DNA of 64,000 nucleotides from Aurantimicrobium photophilum. GTDB lineage: Bacteria > Actinomycetota > Actinomycetes > Actinomycetales > Microbacteriaceae. The first letter of the stretch is position 1; every line of letters starts with the position of its first letter. Positions 44,019-52,182 of this stretch are shown here, piece after piece. The stretch is taken from assembly GCF_003194085.1 (NCBI RefSeq), contig NZ_CP023994.1, positions 1,178,001 through 1,242,000 on the forward strand, read 5' to 3'. Under the pieces are notes generated by a model. The model saw only the letters and a list, made by a program, of their open reading frames with translations, searched no databases and had not been told where the DNA came from. The position numbers were made by a program, and so were the translations under genes.

Positions 44019-44495
44019 ATGAATGGCAAGGTTATTCATTCAATCGAAACCCGCATCGAAGCTGCAAAGCTTTTCGATGCGGGTTTTGGCTATAAAGCTG
44101 TTGCGGCGCATTTGGGGTTGAATCTGGATTCGGTCCGGCATTGGCAGGATCGTTATTTGCAGGGTCGACTTTTAGACTCAACAGTTATGGGAAAGAAGTT
44201 CTATCCGCCAGAGCTCAAGGTTGCTGCGGTTGAGAAGTTTCTTGCTGGCGCTTCAAAAACTGATGTTCTTGCCGAGTTTGAAATTTCTAATCGGGGCATG
44301 TTGACCAAATGGGTGTCGGCTTATCGCGAAGGCGGTCCTTCAGTTTTCTATGAGAAAGCTAAAGGGCGACCGCGGAAAGATTCTCGTCCGGAAACGCTTG
44401 AGGAACGGCTTGCGTTTTTGGAGATGGAGAACGAGATTCTAAAAAAATGGGTGGCTCTAGCCCAGGAGGAAGATCGACGTCTGTCCGGTCTGTGA
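44019..44495 (+). CDS. IS3-family OrfA
   Basis: A 158-aa DNA-binding subunit. Two helix-turn-helix units (ETRIEAAKLFDAGFGYKAVAAHLGLNLDSVRHWQ and PPELKVAAVEKFLAGASKTDVLAEFEISNRGMLTKW) precede a leucine-zipper-like coil (LEERLAFLEMENEILKKW), the IS150-subgroup layout. A7 at 44441-44447 is a -1 frameshift site into orfB. Confidence 0.92.
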   Translation: MNGKVIHSIETRIEAAKLFDAGFGYKAVAAHLGLNLDSVRHWQDRYLQGRLLDSTVMGKKFYPPELKVAAVEKFLAGASKTDVLAEFEISNRGMLTKWVSAYREGGPSVFYEKAKGRPRKDSRPETLEERLAFLEMENEILKKWVALAQEEDRRLSGL

Positions 44496-45358
44496 TTGTT
44501 ACTGAGTTAGAGCACAAATACTCCACACGAGCTGTTTTGAAGGCGGTGGGGTTATCTGTCTCCACCTACTATCGCCACCGCTCACAACCTGTTCCTCTCG
44601 ACCGTTATGAGCAGCTTCGTCCGCTGCTTCGTGAGGTCTTTGATGGTTCTTATCGTTCTTATGGTTATCGGCGCATTCGCGCCGTTCTTGCCACTAGACA
44701 TGGCATCCAGTTGAGCGGGAAGACGGTGTTGAAGTTGATGCGTCAAGAAGGCCGCACATGCCAAGTTCGAAGGCGCAAGAAATACAAGTCCTACAGGGGC
44801 GAGATTGGCAAGGCAGCGCCAAACGTGTTGGCAAGGAACTTTGATGCCGCACAGCCGTCGAAGAAATGGGTGACCGATGTCACTGAGTTTTATGTCCTGG
44901 GCCAGAAGCAATATCTCTCACCCGTGATTGATTTGTTTAACCGTGAAGTGATTTCTTATGAACTGGCACCATCACCAGTGATGGGTTTAGTCACAGGAAT
45001 GTTGGAGAAAGCCTTCACTCAGTTGAAACCTGGCACTGGGTTGGTGATGCATTCAGATCAGGGATGGCATTACCAACACATCAAATATCAACTCGCGTTG
45101 AAACAACGCGGCATCACTCAATCAATGTCACGAAAAGGCAACTGTCTCGACAATGCCGTTGCTGAGAATTTCTTCGGACACTTCAAAGAAGAATTCCTGC
45201 GTCAACACCACTTCACCAGCATGGGCCAGTTCAAGCGGGAACTAGAGAAATACATTCACTGGTTCAACCACGACAGGGTCCAGTTAAAGCTCAATGGTCT
45301 GAGTCCGGTTGACTACCGAACTCAGACCATTAGAGACTTGAAGCCGACTCCTCATTAA
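44447..45358 (+). CDS. IS3-family OrfB (DDE transposase)
   Basis: A 303-aa catalytic domain in the -1 frame relative to orfA. The DDE triad is visible in KKWVTDVTEF (Asp), VMHSDQGWHYQH (Asp) and AVAENFFGHFKEEF (Glu). HTH_21-like region YYRHRSQPVPLDRYEQLRPLLREVFDGSYRSYGYRRIR is present. The active OrfAB protein would arise by frameshifting; OrfB can also start at the ATG 44447. Confidence 0.93.
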   Translation: MGGSSPGGRSTSVRSVIVTELEHKYSTRAVLKAVGLSVSTYYRHRSQPVPLDRYEQLRPLLREVFDGSYRSYGYRRIRAVLATRHGIQLSGKTVLKLMRQEGRTCQVRRRKKYKSYRGEIGKAAPNVLARNFDAAQPSKKWVTDVTEFYVLGQKQYLSPVIDLFNREVISYELAPSPVMGLVTGMLEKAFTQLKPGTGLVMHSDQGWHYQHIKYQLALKQRGITQSMSRKGNCLDNAVAENFFGHFKEEFLRQHHFTSMGQFKRELEKYIHWFNHDRVQLKLNGLSPVDYRTQTIRDLKPTPH

Positions 45359-45360
45359 CT

Positions 45361-45384
45361 GTCCCAATAAAGGGGTTCAGTTCA
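45361..45384 (-). repeat. IRR of the IS3-family element
   Basis: Reverse complement reads tgaactgaacccc, then tttatt and gggac, pairing with IRL at the outer 13 and inner 5 bases. Confidence 0.9.
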
Positions 45385-45389
45385 ATTAC

Positions 45390-45404
45390 TTCGGAGGCTT
45401 TCTT
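45390..45404 (-). terminator. Right half of the terminator split by the IS
   Basis: TTCGGAGGCTTTCTT on plus, complementary to 43941-43955. It lies just after the minus-strand DUF2892-like gene, whose transcript it would have ended. Confidence 0.85.
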
Positions 45405-45414
45405 GAGGTTTTCG

Positions 45415-45627
45415 TTAGCGGCGGTTGTCGTTGCCGTTAAATCCGCGACCAAAGAGTGGCCCGAAGTAGCAGGTGTCAGAAGCACCAGCTGAAATGAGCA
45501 TGAGGCCGATAAAGAAGAAGATGGCGCCAATGGGACCCCAGGTGAGGGCAGCGATGACGAGAACGAGCCCCACAACGATGCGAGCCCAGCGACCGAAGGT
45601 CGATGACATAAATGCGGTGAAACCCAT
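45415..45627 (-). CDS. Small membrane protein, DUF2892/YgaP-like
   Basis: A 70-aa protein with two hydrophobic helices (WARIVVGLVLVIAALTWGP and AIFFFIGLMLISAGASDTCYFGPLFG), the DUF2892 pattern. AGGAG stands 6 bases before the ATG at 45625-45627. Its terminator was split by the IS, so its transcript may now read into the element antisense. Confidence 0.7.
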   Translation of the reverse strand: MGFTAFMSSTFGRWARIVVGLVLVIAALTWGPIGAIFFFIGLMLISAGASDTCYFGPLFGRGFNGNDNRR

Positions 45628-45805
45628 GATGACTCCTGTTCCTTGGGTATCTCCAGAATACTGCGAACAGAGCATTTAGCAGGGTCCTTACACAGGAGAA
45701 ATGCTCATTTCGACCGCTGAGCGGTCCAAAAACATAGGTGGCACTCAGCGGGCAGGAGGATACTGAAAGTGGATGAGGAACATCATCCAGAATGGGGAAC
45801 ACATC

Positions 45806-46609
45806 ATGGACATCGCAGGCAAAGTATTCGTCGTCACCGGTGGCGGTAACGGTATCGCTCGTGAACTCGTACTCCAACTCCTCGCCAAGGGTGCCACGGT
45901 CGCTGCCGTGGACCTCAACGCCGACGGCTTGAAGGAAACAGCCAAGCTTGCCGGCAAGGGTGCCAAGCTCTCCACCCACACCCTCAACATCACCGACCGC
46001 GCCAAGGTGATGGCACTGCCGAAGGCAGTAATCACCAAGCACGGTCAGGTTGATGCTCTGGTCAATGTGGCAGGAATCATTCAGCCATTTGTTCGTGTCA
46101 ACGATCTCGAGTTCGATGCCATAGAACGCGTCATCAACGTGAACCTTTATGGCACCATCAACACCGTGAAGGCTTTCTTGCCTGAACTTCTCAAGCGCCC
46201 CGAGGGTTACATCGCCAACGTCTCCAGCATGGGTGGCTATGCCCCTGTTCCTGGCCAGACCATTTACGGTGCCACCAAGGCAGCAGTGAAACTGCTGACC
46301 GAAGGTCTGCACTCTGAACTCATGGACACCAATGTCCACGTCACCGCGATTTATCCTGGTGCGATTGAGACCAACATTGCCCAGAACTCCGGCATGGCTA
46401 TGCCCGCAGACATGGATGTTCACGAAGGAAACAAGTTCAAGATGACCTCAGTGAACGTGGCAGCAAGCACCATCATTGGCGCCATCGAGAAGAACTCCTA
46501 CAAAGTCTTCATCGGTTCTGATGCCAAGACAATGGACAAACTCACTCGCTTGATGCCCGAGAAGGCAGCTGCTCTGATTTATAAGCAGATGAAGGCGTTA
46601 CTGGGCTAG
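45806..46609 (+). CDS. Short-chain dehydrogenase/reductase
   Basis: A 267-aa NAD(P)-dependent oxidoreductase. Seen: TGGGNGIAR cofactor motif, NVAG, the catalytic Ser in NVSSMG and YGATK (Tyr and Lys). Asp in AVDLNADG suggests NAD. Substrate unknown. An upstream in-frame ATG at 45773 has no family residues. Its stop is directly followed by the SRPBCC stop on the minus strand. Confidence 0.85.
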   Translation: MDIAGKVFVVTGGGNGIARELVLQLLAKGATVAAVDLNADGLKETAKLAGKGAKLSTHTLNITDRAKVMALPKAVITKHGQVDALVNVAGIIQPFVRVNDLEFDAIERVINVNLYGTINTVKAFLPELLKRPEGYIANVSSMGGYAPVPGQTIYGATKAAVKLLTEGLHSELMDTNVHVTAIYPGAIETNIAQNSGMAMPADMDVHEGNKFKMTSVNVAASTIIGAIEKNSYKVFIGSDAKTMDKLTRLMPEKAAALIYKQMKALLG

Positions 46610-47074
46610 TTAGTCCAGGTAGTCAGCAAGCGACTGGAAGTAGCTGTCCATTCCTGCTTTGGCGAGAGGGATGTGCTCTTCGGGGAGTTCACCATACTGG
46701 CTGAACTTCACCCAGGTTCCGGTGGGACGCTCTTCGAAGTCGACAACGATCTTGGCGAATTCACCGGAGAGATCCTTGGCAGCAAACTCTGCAGGGTCTT
46801 GGCTATAGAACATGGTGTGCTCGATGAGTTTGCCGGGTTCTATTGCGGTGTAAGTGCCCCAGAAGCAGGACTGAAAGCCTGCTTCAGGCACGTCCACGGC
46901 AATTGCCCAGTTGCCACCCACGTGAGGTTCGGAAACAGAAGAACCAGGAACGTTTGCCAGCACGGTGGGGTGATACCAGGCTTCAAGCTGAGCAGCGTCA
47001 GTCCAGGCCTCCCAGATGCGACTCATGGGCTGGGTGTATTCGCGCTCTACAGAGTAGAGAAAGTTGTGCTGCAT
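46610..47074 (-). CDS. SRPBCC/AHSA1-like protein
   Basis: A 154-aa START-like fold protein: N-terminal YSVEREYTQPMSRIWEAWTDAAQLEAWYHPTV and WVKFSQYGELPEEHIPLAKAGMDSYFQSLADYL are typical of the AHSA1/activator-of-Hsp90-like group. Role unknown. It overlaps the upstream SDR by one base (TAATG), so both are translated from one mRNA. Confidence 0.8.
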   Translation of the reverse strand: MQHNFLYSVEREYTQPMSRIWEAWTDAAQLEAWYHPTVLANVPGSSVSEPHVGGNWAIAVDVPEAGFQSCFWGTYTAIEPGKLIEHTMFYSQDPAEFAAKDLSGEFAKIVVDFEERPTGTWVKFSQYGELPEEHIPLAKAGMDSYFQSLADYLD

Positions 47075-47859
47075 TACTTGCCTTCCTTGGGCATGAACAT
47101 GGTGCCCACCAATTTGATCACCGTCTTCTTGGGGAAGAACATCACCAGTGATGAGGACATTTTATTCATTCCACCCACGACTACAGATGGTGTCGACGAG
47201 GATGCATCCAGGGCGGCGAACATGGTTTCCACTACAGCAGTTGCTGGCATGGGCTTACCGGGAGACTTTCCTCCCGCAACGAGGAAGAACTCGGACTCGG
47301 TGGCACCGGGACTCACCGCAAGAACACGCACTTTCGTTCCACGAAGCTCACCCCAGACTGCCTCAGTGAAGGAACGAACAAAAGCTTTGGTGGCGCCATA
47401 GACAGCCATGCCAGGAACGGGCTGGAACGATGCCGTGCTGGCAATGTTCACCACAACTCCGCTGTTGCGCTCCACCATGGCAGGCAAGAAAGCCGCGGTG
47501 AGGTCAACAAGTGTGCCCACATTGAGTTGAATCTCCTGAGCAATACGTGATCGGTCCTCATCCACGAAGAGGTTGTTGGTGCCAAAACCAGCGTTGTTCA
47601 CCAACACATCAACGGTGTGCTTCTTAGCAACCTTCTTCTCCAGCGCAGCGCCGGAGCCTGGAAGACTGAGGTCTTCGGTGATGACATCCACGGTGACGCC
47701 ATAGTTCTTGGTCAACTTCGCGGCAAGATCAGCAAGGAGTTCCTTACGGCGTGCAACCAGAACGAGGTTGCTACCACGGGCAGCAAAGCCCTCTGCAAAG
47801 TGCACGCCAATGCCTGAGCTTGCACCAGTGATGAGTGTGGTTTTGCCGGTGTATTCCAT
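47074..47859 (-). CDS. Short-chain dehydrogenase/reductase
   Basis: A 261-aa SDR. Seen: TGASSGIG, NNAGFG, the catalytic IASTASF Ser and YGATKAF Tyr-Lys. Arg residues after strand 2 (VARRKE) suggest NADP. A C-terminal hydrophobic stretch (MNKMSSSLVMFFPKKTVIKLVG) may touch the membrane. The ATG ending at 47859 has GGGAG at 5 bases. Followed by the coupled SRPBCC gene; substrate unknown. Confidence 0.82.
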   Translation of the reverse strand: MEYTGKTTLITGASSGIGVHFAEGFAARGSNLVLVARRKELLADLAAKLTKNYGVTVDVITEDLSLPGSGAALEKKVAKKHTVDVLVNNAGFGTNNLFVDEDRSRIAQEIQLNVGTLVDLTAAFLPAMVERNSGVVVNIASTASFQPVPGMAVYGATKAFVRSFTEAVWGELRGTKVRVLAVSPGATESEFFLVAGGKSPGKPMPATAVVETMFAALDASSSTPSVVVGGMNKMSSSLVMFFPKKTVIKLVGTMFMPKEGK

Positions 47860-47937
47860 CAGAACTCCCAAGTGGGCCCAGAAAGTGCCCTGAAGTCCCA
47901 AGTCTAGGTTGTGGAGGGAGTTTGTTACCGTGGAGTT

Positions 47938-49236
47938 ATGACTGAGCAAACACCAGCACCTGCCACACGTCCTGATGTGACAGACATGCTAACCGAAGCG
48001 GCAGCTGCCATGGTGAGCTCCACCTACCCCGCGCCCCAGGCAGAGGAAGTACTCCGTGGTCTTGCGGCTGCCTATGACGCAGATGCCGAGATTGTTCTGT
48101 TGCCCACCTTGGTGCTCACGGAGACCAAGAAGCACGGCGTTCCTCAGATGCGCTCAGTGAAGACCAGCTACCGCTTCGACCAAATGACGCAGGTGCAGTC
48201 GGTCATGGCGCAGGCTCGTCACAACAAAGAAGATGCCCACGATGTGGCCGAGAGTCTGCGTGCCATTGCCACCAAGAAGCCGATTTATCCCAGCTGGCTA
48301 CGCGTCGTGGGGTATGCCCTCTCTGCTTTAGGTTTTGGTGCCGCCTTCCGGATGGATTTGCCCTCCTTGGGCGCCATCACCGTGATGGGTGCCGTCATTG
48401 GTGTTCTCGTTTTGAATATGAGTAGAAGCCCCCGCTTCGCAGCGTTGTTGCCTCTGGTTGCCACCTTTATTGCCGGCGTCATGGTGGCCGGTATCTCCAT
48501 TGCCCTAGACAAGCCAGATCCCGTGCGCATGGTGGCGATGTTGGTTGTGGTGTTGTTGCCTGGTGCGTCACTGACCTCAGCCATTATTGAGCTGGTCAGT
48601 GGTTACATGATCTCGGGCGCAGCACGTCTGATCTATGCCGTCATGATCTTGGGCAGCATGGCCTTTGGTGGTGCACTGGCGATCAGCATCAGCCGCATTC
48701 CTGCCAACCGCCTGGAGGATCTCACCTCCACCATGACGCCCGAATGGGCGGCATGGGCAGGTGCCATTTTGTATGGCATCGGCACCTTCCTCTACTTCTG
48801 CACCCCAACCAGACTCTGGTTGCCCAGCCTGTTCGTGCTGGTGCTGAGCTTTGCCGTCTCGGTCTTCACACTGCCTGCCCTCGGTGTTGCCCTCTCAGCA
48901 GGACTTGCCACGGCAGTGGGCCTCATCATTTCCTGGGCTATCAATGCTCGTCTGGGTGGTGGTCCCGGTGACTTGGCTATCTTCTTGCCCACGTTCTGGC
49001 TGATTGTTCCCGGCTCCACGGGGTTTGTCGCCATGACCGGAGAGATTGAATCGGCACACAACCTCAGTGACGTGGCCGGAACTGCAGCACTCACCTTCTT
49101 TGCCATGGCTATTGGCATGATGTTGGCCACGGCGGTCTATCCCCTGCTGTCCAAGATTGCTCCAGACACCAAGCTCATCATGCGCAATGGGGCAGGCCTC
49201 ATCTTGAACACCGTCAAGATCAAGCCGGGGAAATAA
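47938..49236 (+). CDS. ThrE-family threonine/serine exporter
   Basis: A 432-aa membrane protein. The N-terminal soluble domain (EEVLRGLAAAYDADAEIVLLPTLVLTET) and about ten hydrophobic helices match the ThrE family (PF06738 with a C-terminal PF12821-like half). Seen is VVVLLPGASLTSAIIELVSGYMISGAARL. TACCGT (47926-47931) is 6 bases before the ATG, predicting a leaderless mRNA. Amino acid export is inferred; Corynebacterium ThrE is the named relative. Confidence 0.8.
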   Translation: MTEQTPAPATRPDVTDMLTEAAAAMVSSTYPAPQAEEVLRGLAAAYDADAEIVLLPTLVLTETKKHGVPQMRSVKTSYRFDQMTQVQSVMAQARHNKEDAHDVAESLRAIATKKPIYPSWLRVVGYALSALGFGAAFRMDLPSLGAITVMGAVIGVLVLNMSRSPRFAALLPLVATFIAGVMVAGISIALDKPDPVRMVAMLVVVLLPGASLTSAIIELVSGYMISGAARLIYAVMILGSMAFGGALAISISRIPANRLEDLTSTMTPEWAAWAGAILYGIGTFLYFCTPTRLWLPSLFVLVLSFAVSVFTLPALGVALSAGLATAVGLIISWAINARLGGGPGDLAIFLPTFWLIVPGSTGFVAMTGEIESAHNLSDVAGTAALTFFAMAIGMMLATAVYPLLSKIAPDTKLIMRNGAGLILNTVKIKPGK

Positions 49237-49237
49237 C

Positions 49238-49549
49238 CTAGGCGCGAAGCTGCTCCTGCAAGGCAGGAAGAAGCTCAATCCGGTCTAAGGTCTCATTGAG
49301 AATTTCTGACTGCTTGTCAAGGTCAAATCGCGCTTGGAGGTTCAGCCAGAATCGGGGAGTCATTCCAAAGGCTCTTGCCAAACGCAGGGCTGTGTCAGGC
49401 GTGATGGCTCGCTTACCGTGAACAATCTCATTAATTCGTCGGGCGGGCACGTCGATATGACGTGCGAGTTGAGACTGGGACAATCCATAAGGGTTAAGAA
49501 AGTCATGCAGCAAAACCTGACCAGGAGTTACCTGTTCCAATAATTTCAT
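49238..49549 (-). CDS. HigA-family antitoxin without a linked toxin
   Basis: A 103-aa HTH protein: PGQVLLHDFLNPYGLSQSQLARHIDVPARRINEIVHGKRAITPDTALRLARAFGMTPRFWLNLQARFDL is the VapI/HigA antitoxin signature. The gene upstream is an SRAP protein and downstream is ThrE, so no HigB toxin is linked. The promoter region holds TATAGGGAGAGG, which includes a usable ribosome-binding site. It may be a solitary regulator or a relic. Confidence 0.85.
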   Translation of the reverse strand: MKLLEQVTPGQVLLHDFLNPYGLSQSQLARHIDVPARRINEIVHGKRAITPDTALRLARAFGMTPRFWLNLQARFDLDKQSEILNETLDRIELLPALQEQLRA

Positions 49550-49580
49550 GAGCGTTGACCTCTCCCTATAGAGAAGTTAA

Positions 49581-50261
49581 TCAGGTGGCACGGACAATCA
49601 AGTCAGGGCCATTACCCTTGATGGGGTTCACTCGATACTCACTCAAACCAGAAGCGACCGGTCTCGCCTGAGCAACTGCCAAATCCACCAGCTGCTGCGT
49701 TCCCACTTCCTGTGGATCCAGCCACGTTGCCCAGAATTCCTGGGGTAGTGGCACCGGATTCCGGTCATGAATAGCCGCTAACTCTGGCACCGTCGGCATT
49801 GTCAATATGGTGGCCGTGAGCATCCAAGGGTCGCTCTCTGCGGTCCGCCACCACGAATACAGCCCAGCAAACGCAAGGGTCTCAGAGGAGTGAATGTAGT
49901 GAGGAACTTTCACACCGTCTTCCACAACCCACTCGTAATATCCCGAGGCCGGAACCACACAGCGCTTGGACTTCACCGCGTCCCGCCAGGAAGGCTTCGA
50001 CGCAGCGTCTTCACTGCGGGCGTTGAAGGTGGAGAACTTGGGTGGTTCACCCTTGACCCAGGAAGGAATCAGAGACCAGCGAGCGCTTTCTAAGCGCCGG
50101 CGCTGGTCGCCTGATGCATCCACGGTGTCCACCACAATGGGCACCTGGTTAGTGGGTCTGATGTTCCAGCTGGGCCCTGGGAGGTTCTCCCCCACCAGGT
50201 CAACGTTGAAGACGTCTTCCAACACTTCGGTCGGTTCCGCGAGCGCGTAACCTCCACACAT
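49581..50261 (-). CDS. SOS response-associated peptidase (SRAP/YedK)
   Basis: A 226-aa SRAP protein that crosslinks abasic sites in single-stranded DNA. After removal of Met, Cys2 is the nucleophile (MCGGYA; most relatives have MCGRYA). Family motifs NIRPTNQVPI, FNARSED, RCVVPASGYYEW and IHDRNPV, including Glu and His active-site residues, are present. GGGAG precedes the ATG. No lexA-like box was recognised. Confidence 0.9.
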   Translation of the reverse strand: MCGGYALAEPTEVLEDVFNVDLVGENLPGPSWNIRPTNQVPIVVDTVDASGDQRRRLESARWSLIPSWVKGEPPKFSTFNARSEDAASKPSWRDAVKSKRCVVPASGYYEWVVEDGVKVPHYIHSSETLAFAGLYSWWRTAESDPWMLTATILTMPTVPELAAIHDRNPVPLPQEFWATWLDPQEVGTQQLVDLAVAQARPVASGLSEYRVNPIKGNGPDLIVRAT

Positions 50262-50272
50262 GCTGGACTCCC

Positions 50273-51346
50273 TTAGACGTTGAAGCGGAACTCGACTACG
50301 TCGCCATCTTGCATGACGTAGTCCTTACCTTCCATGCGGGCCTTGCCCTTGGCACGTGCTTCGGCAACTGAGCCGGTGTCGACGAGGTCTTGGAAGGAAA
50401 TGATTTCTGCCTTGATAAAGCCACGCTCGAAGTCGGTGTGGATCACACCGGCTGCCTGAGGAGCCTTCCAACCCTTACCAATGGTCCACGCACGAGCTTC
50501 CTTAGGACCTGCGGTGAGATAGGTCTGAAGACCGAGGGTGTCAAAGCCAATACGAGCGAGTTGGTCGAGTCCGGACTCATCCTGGCCGGTTGAGGCCAGC
50601 AACTCAGCAGCATCTGCTGCGTCGAGGTCAATCAGCTCAGACTCAAGCTTGGCGTCGAGCAGAACTGCCTTGGCCGGTGCAACGAGTGCCTCGAGTTCCT
50701 TGCGCTTAGCCTCGTCACCGAGAACATCCTCATCCACGTTGAACACATAGATAAAGGGCTTTGCAGTGAGCAGACCCAGTTCCTTGATGGGAGCGAGGTC
50801 AATGGTGGTGGAAGACAGTGGCTTGCCGTCGTTGAGCACCTTCTGTGCTTCGAGAGCTGTCTCGAGGGCAACTGGCTCAGCCTTCTTGCCCTTCACTTCC
50901 TTCTCAATACGAGGAATAGCCTTCTCCAGAGTCTGGAGGTCAGCCAAGATCAGCTCAGTGTTGATGGTGTCCATGTCAGAGGCAGGGTTGACCTTGCCAT
51001 CGACGTGAACAACGTCAGGGTCAGAGAATCCGCGCACAACCTGCGCAATAGCGTCAGCTTCACGGATGTTGGCCAAGAACTTGTTACCGAGGCCTTCACC
51101 TTCGGAAGCACCTTTCACAATGCCGGCAATGTCGACGAACGACACTGCTGCAGGCAGCAGACGTTCGGAGCCGAAGATGCCTGCGAGAACGCCGAGGCGC
51201 TCATCGGGGAGGTTGACAACTCCCACGTTGGGCTCAATCGTGGCGAACGGATAATTCGCTGCGAGAACGGTGCTCTTGGTCAGAGCGTTGAACAGGGTTG
51301 ACTTGCCGACATTGGGCAGTCCCACGATTGCGATAGTTAGAGCCAC
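50273..51346 (-). CDS. ychF: Redox-regulated ATPase YchF
   Basis: A 357-aa Obg-like P-loop ATPase. Seen: GLPNVGKSTLFNAL, the switch region VNLPDERL, DIAGIVKGASEGEGLGNKFLANIREADA, and the C-terminal TGS domain (TIGKGWKAPQAAGVIHTDFERGFIKAE). The GTG start is at 51344-51346. Universally conserved; binds ribosomes and stress factors. Confidence 0.93.
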   Translation of the reverse strand: MALTIAIVGLPNVGKSTLFNALTKSTVLAANYPFATIEPNVGVVNLPDERLGVLAGIFGSERLLPAAVSFVDIAGIVKGASEGEGLGNKFLANIREADAIAQVVRGFSDPDVVHVDGKVNPASDMDTINTELILADLQTLEKAIPRIEKEVKGKKAEPVALETALEAQKVLNDGKPLSSTTIDLAPIKELGLLTAKPFIYVFNVDEDVLGDEAKRKELEALVAPAKAVLLDAKLESELIDLDAADAAELLASTGQDESGLDQLARIGFDTLGLQTYLTAGPKEARAWTIGKGWKAPQAAGVIHTDFERGFIKAEIISFQDLVDTGSVAEARAKGKARMEGKDYVMQDGDVVEFRFNV

Positions 51347-51367
51347 AAGGGTTAATCGTACCCGGGG

Positions 51368-51586
51368 CTAGAGGTTCAACTGCACCGTGTCAGCAAAAGC
51401 AAAGTGCCAGCCAAACCACCACCATGCAGCAATTACTGCCACGCGAGTCGTTCTGGACTTCATCACATGGTCCAACATGTCCCCGATGGGGGCAACGGTG
51501 TCAGGTTTGCGCTGAGCAAAGATTTCAACACCTATTGCGATGAGTGCGATGACGGCGTATCCAGCTGCAACTAAATTCCAGATCAT
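51368..51586 (-). CDS. Small two-helix membrane protein (possible DUF6186)
   Basis: A 72-aa protein with IWNLVAAGYAVIALIAIGVEIFA and VAVIAAWWWFGWHFAFADTV as two hydrophobic spans. GGAGG lies 5 bases before the ATG ending at 51586, and the start overlaps the stop of the upstream membrane gene by ATGA. Family name is uncertain; function unknown. Confidence 0.6.
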   Translation of the reverse strand: MIWNLVAAGYAVIALIAIGVEIFAQRKPDTVAPIGDMLDHVMKSRTTRVAVIAAWWWFGWHFAFADTVQLNL

Positions 51587-52170
51587 GACTTCCTCCAGAA
51601 ACGAAGAAGTCCATATCCCGCGGCAAGCCACAGTCCCACAAAAACAATCCTTCCCCCGAGGGTTTCCACAAACGGGTCAAGGAGAACAGAAATGGTGGGG
51701 AAATACAGGTAACCATTGGGCAGCGTCACGCTCAAGATGAATGCCGTGGCTTCCCACAAACACAGTACGACTGCAGCTATGGACCAGAACCACATGGAGC
51801 GAAGCATGGCTTTTCGTGGGCGTTTGACTCGTTCTGGCGCAGGCTCCCACGCCACGATGAGCACGGTCACACCAATCGCGATAAAGACTGCGAGGTCAAT
51901 CCAGCTATGCCGAGGAGCAAGCACTAAGACAACGCCAAGCACCCCCGTGATGCCGATCGTAACAATCTTCGGTGCCACAATCGGCTTCTTGAAAATGACA
52001 ATCTGACCGCCGGTCAGGCGGTCCAGCACCAGCATGGCCACAAGAGCAAAGAACAGGATGCCGTCAACATAGGCACCACGCCAGGTTTGAAACCCGGCCA
52101 TAATTCCCAGGACACAAATCCAGAGAATTGCGCTCAGTGACCACCGGGGTTTGATAACTCCGGTGGTCAC
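51583..52170 (-). CDS. Unknown multi-span membrane protein
   Basis: A 195-aa protein with about five hydrophobic helices and a short basic stretch (PERVKRPRKAMLRSMW). It overlaps the next small membrane gene by 4 bases, so the two form an operon, perhaps transcribed from mmsA. No domain recognised. Confidence 0.65.
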   Translation of the reverse strand: MTTGVIKPRWSLSAILWICVLGIMAGFQTWRGAYVDGILFFALVAMLVLDRLTGGQIVIFKKPIVAPKIVTIGITGVLGVVLVLAPRHSWIDLAVFIAIGVTVLIVAWEPAPERVKRPRKAMLRSMWFWSIAAVVLCLWEATAFILSVTLPNGYLYFPTISVLLDPFVETLGGRIVFVGLWLAAGYGLLRFWRKS

Positions 52171-52182
52171 TGAGCGCCTGAC

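Larger units (their letters stand above)
43958..45384 (+). mobile_element. IS3-family insertion sequence (IS150-like), intact
   Basis: A 1427-bp element with 24-bp terminal inverted repeats beginning TGAACTGAACCCC (IRL 43958-43981; IRR 45361-45384), flanked by ATT direct repeats (43955-43957, 45385-45387). It carries orfA and orfB overlapping in the -1 frame across an A7 slippery tract. Ends, target duplication and both ORFs are complete, so it looks recently mobile. Confidence 0.93.

Noticed and set aside
45476-46423. A 315-codon minus-strand frame over the SDR gene at 45806
   Set aside because: The plus-strand SDR has intact cofactor and catalytic motifs; the opposite frame is a shadow.
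51347-51360. Leaderless start for ychF (TACGAT 8 bases before the GTG)
   Set aside because: The spacing falls outside the 5-7 base range seen in the other cases, so it was not counted.
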